Source: Sphagnum magellanicum
Lineage: Eukaryota > Streptophyta > Sphagnopsida > Sphagnales > Sphagnaceae
Length of the DNA: 64,000 nt
Direction: 5' to 3'
Assembly (NCBI GenBank): GCA_021904315.1
Contig: CM038926.1
Span: 4,140,390 to 4,204,389, forward strand
Positions 36,853 through 46,175 of this stretch are shown here, one piece after another. A model generated the notes under the pieces. That model made no database searches. It was not told the DNA's origin and saw only the letters and a program-made list of their open reading frames with translations. Numbering within the stretch: position 1 is the stretch's first letter; each line of letters begins with the position of its first letter. The translations under genes and the position numbers were made by a program.

Positions 36853-38029
36853 CGCTCAAATGTGTGGCCATCATCCCGGCGGCGGTAAATTGGGTAGGAG
36901 TCAGTGGTGTTGGTGGTGTGTTCTGTGAAGGCCTTAGGGTAGCCTTTTGAACAAACGCCGTCAGCCATGCAAGGGCAATGTGGGTTGATGGTGCCACAGG
37001 GGCCATGCAGCATGTAACTTGTAACAACCTCAAAAAGAGTGGGGTGTGCATCCTTATCAGGCAACTCTGCAGACACCATGCATTCGTACTCATCGGGCCC
37101 TCGTGGTTTGTGATCGGAGTGCAGAATGAGCAGAATGTGTGCATGGGGCAGGCCTCTCTTCTGCCACTCAATGACATGAATGTTAGCCACCACTTCACCA
37201 AAAATGCCCTTCTTCAAAAGCTTGTCCAGCAAGTGTTGTAATTTGCCAAAAAAAACGCATGTGACCAAATCAGGGCGGTCATTGGCAATCTCGCCAGGCT
37301 TCAGCGCGCTAATAATCTCTTCCAACTTGGGGTTGTAGGTCATGGTGATGAACAAATCAGGCTTGTCATATTCGCGGACAATGGCCATGGAATTTTGGTA
37401 CAACTGAGCCATGTGTCGGTGGCCACCAATGAATGAGGATGGCAATACAATGAACCTGCCCAGGTTGTCGATGTTGGCGTCGTTATTAGCAATTGCATCA
37501 GCCACGCCACCATAAATTGCAGCACACAAAAGGCCTTGGTTGTTGTGTATGTAAAACAGTCGTTGTGATTCCACTTTGCTATATTGGTCAACAACCCACT
37601 CTTGATACAAACGTTTGCCATACACAAAGAGGGCGTGCGATGCCGGGTTCCTATCTTGCATGTGATAGCAAGCCCACTCCTGTGCAGTGATTTTTTTGCT
37701 TTGTGCAGGTTGTGTTGGCCCTGCATCTGCTGCAACATGCTTAGCATCACCTTCCTCCTCGCTGCCATCATCCTGTGCAAGTTGTGCTGGCTCTACATCT
37801 CCTGCAACATGCCCAGCATCACCTTCCTCCTCCCCATTAGCAGCCCGCCGACGGTTAGGGGCAACAGCAGCATGGGGCATGCCTGGCTGCCAACCGAGCT
37901 CACCATGAGGATGGAACAACACAAAGTGGAGCAGATCGTAAGCAGGGTGCAAGTCACTGATCCTCCATAGCCCGTTGCCGCGTGCACGCACTCTGATGTC
38001 CTTGCCTGTAACCGACTCGTCACCGTCGC

Positions 38030-38136
38030 CTATGCAAGAGCAACAACATTTATGTCAATGAATGAGGAACATTGCATCAAATGTACGATGGCAACAAAAA
38101 AACAGCACAGTAGTACACATTGTTGAAGAACCTCAC
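38030..38136 (-). other. 107-bp intron in RepHel upstream of the Rep domain
   Basis: The donor is CTGTTGCCAG|GTGAGG and the acceptor is CTCTTGCATAG|GCGACGG. Splicing joins AGLLPG to DGDESVTGKDIRVRARGNG in one frame. Confidence 0.75.
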
Positions 38137-38789
38137 CTGGCAACAGCCCAGCCACTTCGGGGGCAGTAGGAGCATTGTAGCGTCGCTTGTTAACGTTGCC
38201 GTTGACGCTGATGACAACTTCCCATTAAGGTAAATCGTGTGCGAGCATGTCCATGACTTGTTTGAAACGCTACACAAATGTGTAGCCCTGCTAAAGTTGG
38301 TTGATGCAAAGCAACGCCCGTAGCACCCAAAGTTGTAAGGCGTGCTATGACTTGTGAATCCATGGAATCAATGATGTACAGCTGGGCGAATTGTGGCACA
38401 TCATGTTCGGCGGGCTGCAAAGGCCCCAGCAAGTGATGCACAGCCCCTTTGATGGCAATCATGTTGATCCCTTGTTCTGGGGAATGGATGTGCAGGCCCG
38501 TTGAGGCCATCTGCAATGCAGAGTTGTATGCACGAATGTTCTGCTTGAAATCCTTAGTGGCAGGTGGCAAAGGCTGGTGCTCACTGGGCACACTAGTGAG
38601 CAAATCTCTGAGTGGCTGAGGTGCAGGGGCAGGGAAAACATTGCTCAACCCAGACATCTTGCCACCGCCGCAACACAAAGTGGTGCCCTTTTTCTCATGC
38701 TGAAAGCGGAGTGCATTGTAGTGTGTGCACCTATGTGACATGGCACCCAATGAGTGTTCCACCAACCCCTCCACCTCATCCGTAGTGTG

Positions 38790-39510
38790 CAAGGCTTGCT
38801 TCCCAGATCGCCGGGCGCAAGCCCCTCGCCTGGCTGCTTGCCACCGATTAGCAGGCTGGGCTGCCCTGGCAGCAAGCCTGGCAGAGGCATCCCGTTCCCT
38901 GACTGCCTGTTATTGTTCAGCAGGTTGGGCTGCCCTAGCAGCACACCTGGCAAAGGCATCCTATTCCCTGGCTGCTTGCTGTTATTCAGTGAACTGAGCT
39001 ACCCTGGCAACACGCCTGGCAGAGGCATCCTGTTCCCTGGCTGCTTGATGCTGTTCGGCGAATTGAGCTACCCTGGCAACACGCCTGGTAGAAGCATCCT
39101 CCCTGGCTGCTTGTTGATGTTCAACGAACTGAGCTGCCCTGGCAGCACGCCTGGCAGAGGCATCCTGTTCCCTGGCTGCTTATTGTTGTTCAGCGAACTG
39201 AGCTTCCCTGGCAGCACGCCTGGCAAAGGCATCCTGTTCCCTGGCTGCTTGCAGTTGTTCAGCGAACTGAGCTGCCCTGGCAACACGCCTGGCATAGGCA
39301 TCTTGTTCCCTGGCTGTTTGCTACTGTTCAGCAAACTGAGCTGCCCTGGCAGCACGCCTGGCAAAGGCATCCTATTCCCTGGCTGCTTGCTGTTGTTCAG
39401 CGAATTGAGCTGCCCTAGCAGCATGCATGGCAGAGGCATTCCCTGGCTGCTTGTTGTTGTTCAGTGGACTGAGCTACCTTGGCAACGCGCCTGGTGGCAG
39501 CATTCATTTG
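38790..39510 (-). repeat. 69-bp coding tandem repeat in the Helitron
   Basis: The TCCCTGGCTGCTT landmark recurs about every 69 bases (for example near 39,099, 39,168, 39,237, 39,306 and 39,375; one interval, 38,970 to 39,030, is about 60). About ten copies are seen. On the minus strand each unit encodes about 23 residues close to AAREQDAFARRAARAAQFAE. Several copies carry TAA or TAG at Gln codons, and the outermost copy has lost 5 bp. Both antisense and out-of-frame readings of this repeat give long but artificial ORFs. Confidence 0.9.
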
Positions 39511-40786
39511 CATGGCTGCATCAATGCGAAGGGAGGAGGACCTAAAACCAGAAACTGTTTTTTCACATCTGAATCAAGCCAAGAGTCTACCAATTCCACT
39601 CAATACAGATATCTTTGTGTTGACAATGTGGCAAATACCCTTTGTTTCTTGTATGTTTTTGTGATCAAAATATGTTTCATTGATCTTGATAAACCAAGAT
39701 AGCATACCTGATTGATATGCTCTTTTCTAAGGTTGTCAATAGCTCAATCTTTATTTGTGCTGGGGATTCATTATGGAGACCTGAAAATATACAATTTTTC
39801 TTTAATTTCTTTTTTGTTCAAATTTTGACAGACTTTGATTCATTTTGTAGACCCAAAAAGAGACAATATTTTTCTGATGTCTTCTGTGTTTAAATTTTGA
39901 GAGTTTGATGTCATAAATGTCCTTGCAGGCAGCCACCATTTCCAGCTTCCGGCGAGCTCCAAGTCCATCGGCATTACCTACTTAGACAAAAGACCAACAT
40001 CATCATCATCAGGTGTGTCTCCAGCAAAGCTTAAATAAGAATGCTTACACTTTGAGGGGGGAAAAGACTTCCGATTGGGGACTTGTAGCAGTTCAAAGAG
40101 AAAGTTTCTTGAAAAATCTGTCTGCCGAATTGAATAAACCTGTTGACAGACAGATCATTCGAATCCTATGATGATGATGATCTGGTTACAGACCATAGAG
40201 CTCAAAACCAAGAGAGCAGGAGACACACAAAATCTCAGGTATCACAACTTCTCCATTATCACAACCCTAATTGCAAAACTCCTGCACAGTCTTTTGAGTC
40301 TTTGTATCTTCTTGCGAGGACACAATCCTGCAAGATGATGACGATGAAGAAGAAGAAAAGAAGATGCTTCAACAGACGGATCGACTTCAGCCATATCCAT
40401 CTTTGTTTAGGTCTCACCTAAAGAAGATATGAATGTTGTCGGTGAATCCAAACACACACAGAGTCTCATGCAATTCCTCTCTTCCTTTGATCTCTGAGAC
40501 CCTGGCTACTTTGTGTATACGCCTCCAGGGGTGTCATTGAGATGACAGGGTTTCCCCATGATCCAAATCTTGCCAGGAGTCATCGGCAGCAACAACCCCT
40601 TGTTGATCGTAGTAGCAGAAGCAACCACGACAAAGAGGAACTGGCAACTGCAGAATTCTTCCCCCACCGCGACAATCGACCAAGTAAACAAAACCCATCA
40701 AAAAAAAAAACAAAGGTCTGGGCAGTGCCTGGAAACTGCCTGGACAAACAAACAGACAGACACCATTGTAGATTTAATATATAAGA
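39511..40786 (-). other. 5' leader of the Helitron
   Basis: About 1.28 kb lies between the Helitron 5' end and the repeat region of RepHel. It is less AT-rich than its surroundings. It contains short frames (40,143-40,421 + and 40,506-40,691 -) without recognisable domains. It may include captured host fragments, but I cannot identify any. Confidence 0.4.
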
Positions 40787-41129
40787 TCCTAAACCTTATC
40801 AATGGGATTGACATTTGTAGGCGACCCTAATCCTAGACATGCCTACAAAAAATGTGTACCTAGCTTACCAAAATACTATAGTTGGCCTATTTTGGTTGCA
40901 CATGCAATTATGAGTATATGCATATCAAATATATACGATGATATATCACAAAAATCATCCAAAGGTTGGGATGAAGGTGATCATAGTTGCACCATAGTTG
41001 CATACACACTCAAAAAGGGGGCAAAAATCCATTATAGTTGCATAAAAAACCTTGCATAGTTGCATACGACCGGTAGTTGCATCCCAGTTGCAAACATGGT
41101 GGTTGCATATGACAAAATTTCTAGTAGTG

Positions 41130-41440
41130 ATATGGTTTAACATGTGACCGAATTTTGGTCGCAATCTAGACATGGGTCACAACTAAACAAACAAGGTCCA
41201 ACCTGCAACCAAATTTTCGTCGTAATTTGAACATGATTCATAACCAAAGTAAACAAGGTCCAACCTATGATCGAATTTCAATCATAATTTGGATAAAGGT
41301 GGTAGTTAAATGAACCTAGGTCTAGCTAACGACCTCATTTTGGTCACAACCAAAACAACCTAGGTCTAAAATGCGACCAAATTTTGGTCGCAAGGTCATC
41401 AAGGGCTATAACCAAAACGACCTAGGTCTAATTTGTGATT
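41130..41440. repeat. Minisatellite, last segment
   Basis: The roughly 60-bp array (ACGACCTCATTTTGGTCACA, AACAACCTAGGTCTAAAATG units) resumes directly after the CACTA element. The element therefore inserted into the array. Confidence 0.75.
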
Positions 41441-42165
41441 GAATTTTTGTTAAGCAATAAAGGTTACATAAAATATCAATGTCAAGTAGCCTACATATAT
41501 GGGGATTTGTACAACCCATGTTGGGATTCTTTGAAAGTTATAAGATTTGAGCCCAAGTGTTGCCATCTTCTAAGTAGTAAGAACCTTTTATGTTACCATC
41601 GATCCACTTGGTGTTTGCCAAATATCAACTCCTTCCATGTCATCCATCACAGTCAAAATGAATTTTTAAAATATTTGCATTACGGATAAGATACTTTATT
41701 AAGGTTCAAGCCATGTCATATTGTAAGTCTTTGTATGTGATGTGGCTTTTTGTGGGCATGTTTATCATCCATTTCACAATGCTTGAAAAGAGAGTTGCAA
41801 TCCCAAAAAAAAAATAATTAAATTTCCCAAAATAACATGTTAGACAATAGTCCATATGCAATGGACAAGAAACTATATGTTTCCATCATTAATTGTTTTC
41901 AACAAACATTATTTATTTTTTAGCATTGCAACAAGCCGTCCTTGGAGATGTAAAATAGATGGCAAACCCAACGCACACAAAGCCATTTCACAAAAAAAAA
42001 CCAACCACATGACAAAATTTCCCACTTAATAAAATACATTATTCAAAACGCAAATATTTTATTCTTTCCATAATGAAAGTAAATAAAACTGCAAATATCT
42101 TGGACTCAAACATTATGACTTGTTAATGCAAATTTGATTTGATATGTAGAAAGACATTGTTTTAT
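41441..42165. other. Unassigned AT-rich interval
   Basis: Only short frames (41,435-41,689) are present, with no recognisable domain or repeat. Confidence 0.4.
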
Positions 42166-42169
42166 TCTT

Positions 42170-42800
42170 TAGGAATACCTATTATCATGGACCTAACCAT
42201 CCATCTACATTATTCACGTTCACTCATTAGTGACACAAGACTTGTGTTCTATGATGACAAAAGACCAAGTCAACGTTGTTTCAAATAGGAAAGGATGTTG
42301 TTTTGTTGTCATAGTACCACTATAAGTCATGTGCCAACGTGTGGATGAAAGTGAGTTTAAGTTGGATGGTTAGACTCGTGAAACAAATGTTCCCACAAAA
42401 GCAACATTGGCCCACTCTTTTATCATCATGGTACCACTATAAATCACTTTTCAACATATGGATGAAAGTGAGTTGAAGTTGGATGGTTAAATTCATGAAA
42501 CAAAACAAATTAAGAAACACATTTTTTTGCAAGTCTAGGAATACATTTGAACATGGACCTAGCCATCCATCTACATCATTTGCATTCACTCATTTCAACT
42601 TGTGGACCCAGGTTACCATGACAACAATCAATGAAGTCAATGTTGCTTAGATGTGGAAGAGTCGATTATGACCTTCTTCCACCTAAACAACATTTGGTCC
42701 ATTCTTTTGTCGCCATAGAACACAAGTACACAAGTCTTGAGATGGGTGAAAGTGAGTTTAGGTGGATGGCTATAGTTGTGAGGCATATTTCACAATTACA
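42170..42800. repeat. Foldback (MITE-like) repeats, two copies plus a partial
   Basis: Each copy has arms such as CTAACCATCCATCTACATTA with CATTCACTCAT on the left, and GATGAAAGTGAGTTTAAGTT then GGATGGTTAG on the right. The arms are inverted repeats of each other. Copies lie at about 42,177-42,370 and 42,540-42,790. A right-arm-like partial copy lies at about 42,400-42,500. No coding sequence is present. Confidence 0.7.
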
Positions 42801-43272
42801 ACCAATGGTCATGGGTTCAAAATCCTTTTAATCTCCAAAGCACAAGCAAAATCACAATTTCCATAAATATAGCCTACCCAAGGGGGGTTAGAAGCATTGA
42901 TTGCATAAAGCAACTAAGGTTTTGCATCCCCATTAGACTTTCAAATCCCGGCCCCCAATATTCATAGGTTCCAAGCATTGATTGCTTACTACAATCAAGG
43001 TTTTAGAATTAAAATGAACTAATGAGGCCAGGAATTGATTGAAAAACATTTGGATCTCACCATATTTATAACCCCCCATTTTTTACCGCTTGTAGGAGTC
43101 CTCCACTCTTTGGTCAACCAAAGAACTCCTCACAATCCTTCAGTCACTTCATTTAATTTGTTAGTCATTTGCATGCATCCTATGCATCCAATGTTTAAAC
43201 TTTCGACCAAATTTGGTCACCAACCCTTCTTGCCATTCGATCACTAGTTGTTTCAATCATTTAGTTGCAAGT
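42801..43272. other. Unassigned spacer
   Basis: A short interval with no supported gene. The frame 43,035-43,247 has no recognisable feature. Confidence 0.35.
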
Positions 43273-44169
43273 TGTTGCAACCTTAACATTGAATTTGCAA
43301 TTAAAAGTGGAGTACAAGGGCACATGAGGCCAAGAAAGTGTGTTTGGGAATGAAACACACCTTCACAAATGGGGGAAAATGTGAGAGATTGAGCCTAATG
43401 ACTCCCAATTACACTCCCACTTTAGGAGTTACACTCGTGCAGAAGTCTCGAATGTTCAAGGCTTTAGTTGAAAAGTATACAAGCACCAAATGGGGGCACC
43501 TAGGATATCATTAGAAAGCTCTAAATGTAGATGCCTGAACTACCCTCATGTTGTCCATTTAGATCTAGGATGCATGAGTTATGATCAAAAAAAGGTTTGG
43601 GAGTCATCCTAACCATAAATCCCTTTAGATTAGGGGTCAAATGAACTCTGATTTGAGCGCACAATACATCGTTGGAAAGGTCTTTTTAAAGGATATAAGT
43701 TATTGCGCTTGTATGCTAAAAATAGGCTTGATTTGAAGAAAATATGGGCACCTAAAGTTTTGGGATAATAAAAGTCATAGTTTTGGGACTCCCAAGTGGG
43801 AGTCATGGGAAAAAGTGCCATTTGGATGTAGCCCCCTTGGAGAGTCATAGAATATACTATAGGGAGGGGAGTGATGTTTATTCCCAAAGGTTGCAAGTTG
43901 TGTAAAGCTTATGTTTGAGGTTATCCCTATTAAGTCCATCGCACCATTTGCATTCAACTTACACTAAGCTTTTTTTCCTTGGTTGTATAGGTTGATTTCA
44001 TCTTGAATTCTTGCTTGTGAGTTCATTTTAGTCCTATCCTAGAACTCCAACATGCCCTCCTACCCCCGAAGTGTTACAAACTAAAGAATGTGTTTTGACT
44101 TTCTTCTTTTTCCATTGTTTCATTCTGGGACCCACATTTGGGTTTCTTAAGGAGTTTAGGGGTGCATCA
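43273..44169 (+). repeat. 5' LTR of a gypsy relic (diverged TGTCGCAACCC family)
   Basis: It begins TGTTGCAACC and ends GGGGTGCATCA, with the same internal order as the solo LTRs (CACTCCCACTTT, ATATCATTAGAAAGCTCT, GCCATTTGGATGTAGCCCCC). It is followed within three bases by a primer-binding site. Confidence 0.75.
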
Positions 44170-44171
44170 CT

Positions 44172-44182
44172 TGGTATCAGAA
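44172..44182 (+). other. Primer-binding site, tRNA-iMet type
   Basis: TGGTATCAGAA lies just after the LTR end. The TGGTATCAGAGC type is the known iMet PBS of many plant gypsy and copia elements. It differs from the TTTGGCRACC site of the other two gypsy relics, so two lineages are present. Confidence 0.75.
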
Positions 44183-44223
44183 CTTTGGTAAGAACTTGAT
44201 CCATTGAGAGTGTAGTCTAATGG

Positions 44224-45940
44224 CATTTAAGAGGAATCGTAAGCCAATGGAGGAGGCTTGGTGGAAGAACCCACCCAAATGTTCCACTCAAAACCACTAT
44301 GGAGGAACAAAAAGATTATGAAGAACAAAAGGACCGTGATGATCATGAAAGCAAAGATGAACAACACTCCACAATTCTTTTCACGCCAAACAATTGGAAG
44401 TTCTATTAAAAATGAATAGGTTCGATTTCACTAGGTTGGTTAAGACCCTCAAAGGAGGATCCCTTAAAAGTGTAGGATTCAAGCCCATTAAGTTGGGAAT
44501 TTTGTTGGAGTCCAAGATCAAAAGGTTGTAGATGCTTAGCTTATAGAGATGGAAGATTACTTTCATGCGACCAAAGTTAGGTGGGAGTCTATTGTGGAAC
44601 TTATTCAGTCCTATTTAAAGGGTTATGCTTCAACATGGTGGAGGACAATGAGGCAAAGGGAAGGGAAGACCCCTGGTTACACATGGAAATTCTTCAAGTT
44701 TGCATTAAATTCATTCCAAAGAATTCTAACTACATCTCACAATGCAAACTTCGCAACCTTGTGAATGCAACAAATGATAACTTGTGCTAATATGTGAGGG
44801 CATACATCGAACTCATGTTGGAGATCCGATATATGCATGAATTAGACTAGGTGTGCCATTTTGTGATGGGGCTCCTAACGTGGGCGAAGTGCAAGCTTGA
44901 GGAGAATTGGTTCGCTTCATTGTCCAAGGCCATCAAAAAGTGAAAGGTTTCTCGGATGTGGGACAGGGTGAAAAGTCCGAGTTCAAGATAGAAAAAAAAT
45001 TCCCTCATAAAAAAGCACGCCATGAAGGGGAATGGAACCAAGGGCAAGACATTTCAAAGGGGGAAAAACCCAAATAATTTCAAAGCTCGGGTTTTAAACC
45101 CAAAAGTAATTTTGTCAAGAAGGGGGTTCCCATGAAAAGGAGCCAACCCAAGGGGGACGCTAATGGGAAGCCCAAAGGAACGTGTTTTAATTGCAATGAA
45201 ATGGGACATTATTCCAAAAATTGTTCCTAACTTAAACTAGGTAATGGGGGCTCTACTGCCAACTTAGCCGAAGGTGAACACAATCACCCTTTTTTTTAAA
45301 AAGGAAAGGTTTCCAAGCGAGAGATGTTATATCTTATAGACATAAGGGCCTCTTACAACTTCGTAACCCATGATAGTGCTGAAAGAACGGAGCTCCGATT
45401 GGAGGAGCTTAAAGCACCCATTGAAGTGAACTTTGTGGATGGGGTTTCCCATCCAATCATGTTGTAAGTAAGAAATGTGCCTCTTTGATTGGGGAATTAG
45501 AAAGGAAAGGTGGATTTGTTGTTTCCACCTTAGGGGGAATAGAATGCATTTGAGAATGGCGTTCATTACTAATAGCAATGTGCTCATAGAAGGGCATAAT
45601 AGGCTAATCAAAATCCCATCAAAGAATGGGATCGTTTAGGTGAAGGCATATGAAGTGCTTAATGTGGGTGGATTGACCATCCATTTGATGTTAGGTGAAA
45701 CTTGGAAAAAGGAATGCATGGGAGGTTGTGGCATGTTGTGTGTGATGTGTGTGGTGGATGAATTTGAGCCAAAAGAGGCTACCAACTTGTTAAATTTTCT
45801 TAAATGTGTTAAATGAATGTTGGACGAATTCTTGGATGTGATGCCCAAAGAATTGCCTGATTAGTTGCCCTCGAGAAGACAAGTTGACTATGCGATCGAG
45901 GTGATGCCAAAAATGACACCTCATGCCAAGGCCCCATGTT
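44224..45940 (+). pseudogene. Gypsy gag-protease relic, truncated before RT
   Basis: It starts near an ATG at 44,221-44,226, after the LTR and PBS. Gag reads YLKGYASTWWRTMRQREGK (about 44,617) and, in other frames, SNYISQCKLRNLVNATNDN. A CCHC zinc knuckle, CFNCNEMGHYSKNC, lies at 45,184-45,225. A protease-like region follows near 45,330 with IRASYNFVTHDSAERTELRL, where Asp-Thr-Gly is expected but not intact. A linker (MLDEFLDVMPKELP) and RRQVDYAIEVMPK just ahead of RT end abruptly at about 45,940. Stops are frequent. RT, RNase H and integrase are missing. This is an inactive chromovirus-like fragment; the clade assignment is inference. Confidence 0.85.
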
Positions 45941-46175
45941 AAAGGTTTCTTATATTTTTCTTAAATTTAGGATTTTTTGTATTTTAACTTCCTAATTTTA
46001 GTTTAAATTTCATCAACAAGTTACTTCAAATTAAGAATTCAAATATAATTATTTTTTCCCAAATGCAAAAGTACAACAAAATTTTATTTTACATAGCAAA
46101 TTGAAAGAAATAAAAATATCAAAGTTCAAATGAACATGTTCATAGACCAAAAATACAAGCAAGAAGTGATCTTAC
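45941..46175. other. AT-rich junction
   Basis: Featureless AT-rich sequence between the end of the + strand gag-protease relic and the start of the - strand RT relic. Confidence 0.4.

Larger units (their letters stand above)
33973..39510 (-). pseudogene. Helitron Rep-helicase (RepHel) gene, decayed
   Basis: In order: an Ala/Arg/Gln repeat region (39,510-38,790); a Cys/His N-terminal segment (MSHRCTHYNALRFQHEKKGT, about 38,738); and the Rep domain (37,991-36,401) with HUH motif GLPHAHILL near 37,140 and two-Tyr motif IKYLYKYIYKGHD near 36,605. The PIF1-type helicase follows (35,665-33,973) with Walker A GLGGTGKT near 35,365, WDEA near 35,145, and a C-terminal INKAQGQTLK near 34,175. It ends ...YTRNVVYTEVL. 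Introns are visible at 38,030-38,136 and 36,726-36,852 (GT-AG, frame restored on splicing), and probably at about 35,652-35,796. In-frame stops include TGA near 36,401 in NVV*LA, TAA near 36,118 and TAG in the repeats. Rep nicks and joins single strands, and the helicase unwinds the donor strand in rolling-circle transposition. This copy is broken. Confidence 0.88.
33919..40786 (-). mobile_element. Helitron, 6.87 kb, both termini present
   Basis: On the minus strand the 5' end is TCTTATATATTAAATCTAC (from 40,786) and the 3' end is CTAG (to 33,919). Nine bases before the CTAG end is a perfect 5-bp-stem hairpin, GTGGCATAGCCAC. The element lies between A (5') and T (3'), the known Helitron insertion preference, with no target duplication. 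It encodes a Rep-helicase relic on the same strand (33,973-39,510). It is inserted inside the CACTA element, about 130 bp upstream of the captured gene's first visible exon. Stops and frameshifts in RepHel mean this copy is no longer autonomous. Confidence 0.92.
29872..41129. mobile_element. 11.3-kb CACTA element carrying a host-type gene and a Helitron
   Basis: The left end is CACTACTAGAAATTTGCCAT and the right end is ...CAAAATTTCTAGTAGTG, giving a terminal inverted repeat of about 15 bp. ATA flanks both ends (29,869-29,871 and 41,130-41,132), a clean 3-bp target duplication. Subterminal GTTGCATGCGAC / TTGCAACT motifs in both orientations (29,885-30,110 and 41,000-41,115) are typical of CACTA transposase-binding repeats. 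No CACTA transposase is found inside. Instead it holds a decayed GTD-binding (DUF593) gene on - (30,517-33,790) and a 6.87-kb Helitron (33,919-40,786). Without the Helitron the element is about 4.39 kb. It is non-autonomous. Confidence 0.9.

Noticed and set aside
36978-37970. Plus-strand ORFs opposite the Helitron Rep domain
   Set aside because: The minus strand carries the HUH and two-Tyr motifs; the plus frames are antisense.
39068-39439. 123-codon minus-strand ORF (LPGVLPGQLSSLNN repeats)
   Set aside because: It is the wrong frame of the same repeat; the Ala/Arg/Gln frame is the one that joins the Helitron protein.
38754-39545. 263-codon plus-strand ORF (FPGCLLLFSELS repeats)
   Set aside because: It is an antisense reading of the 69-bp RepHel coding repeat; the period is a multiple of three so every frame tends to stay open.
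29872-41129. CACTA transposase gene
   Set aside because: I looked for TnpD/TNP2-type sequence on both strands inside the element and found none.
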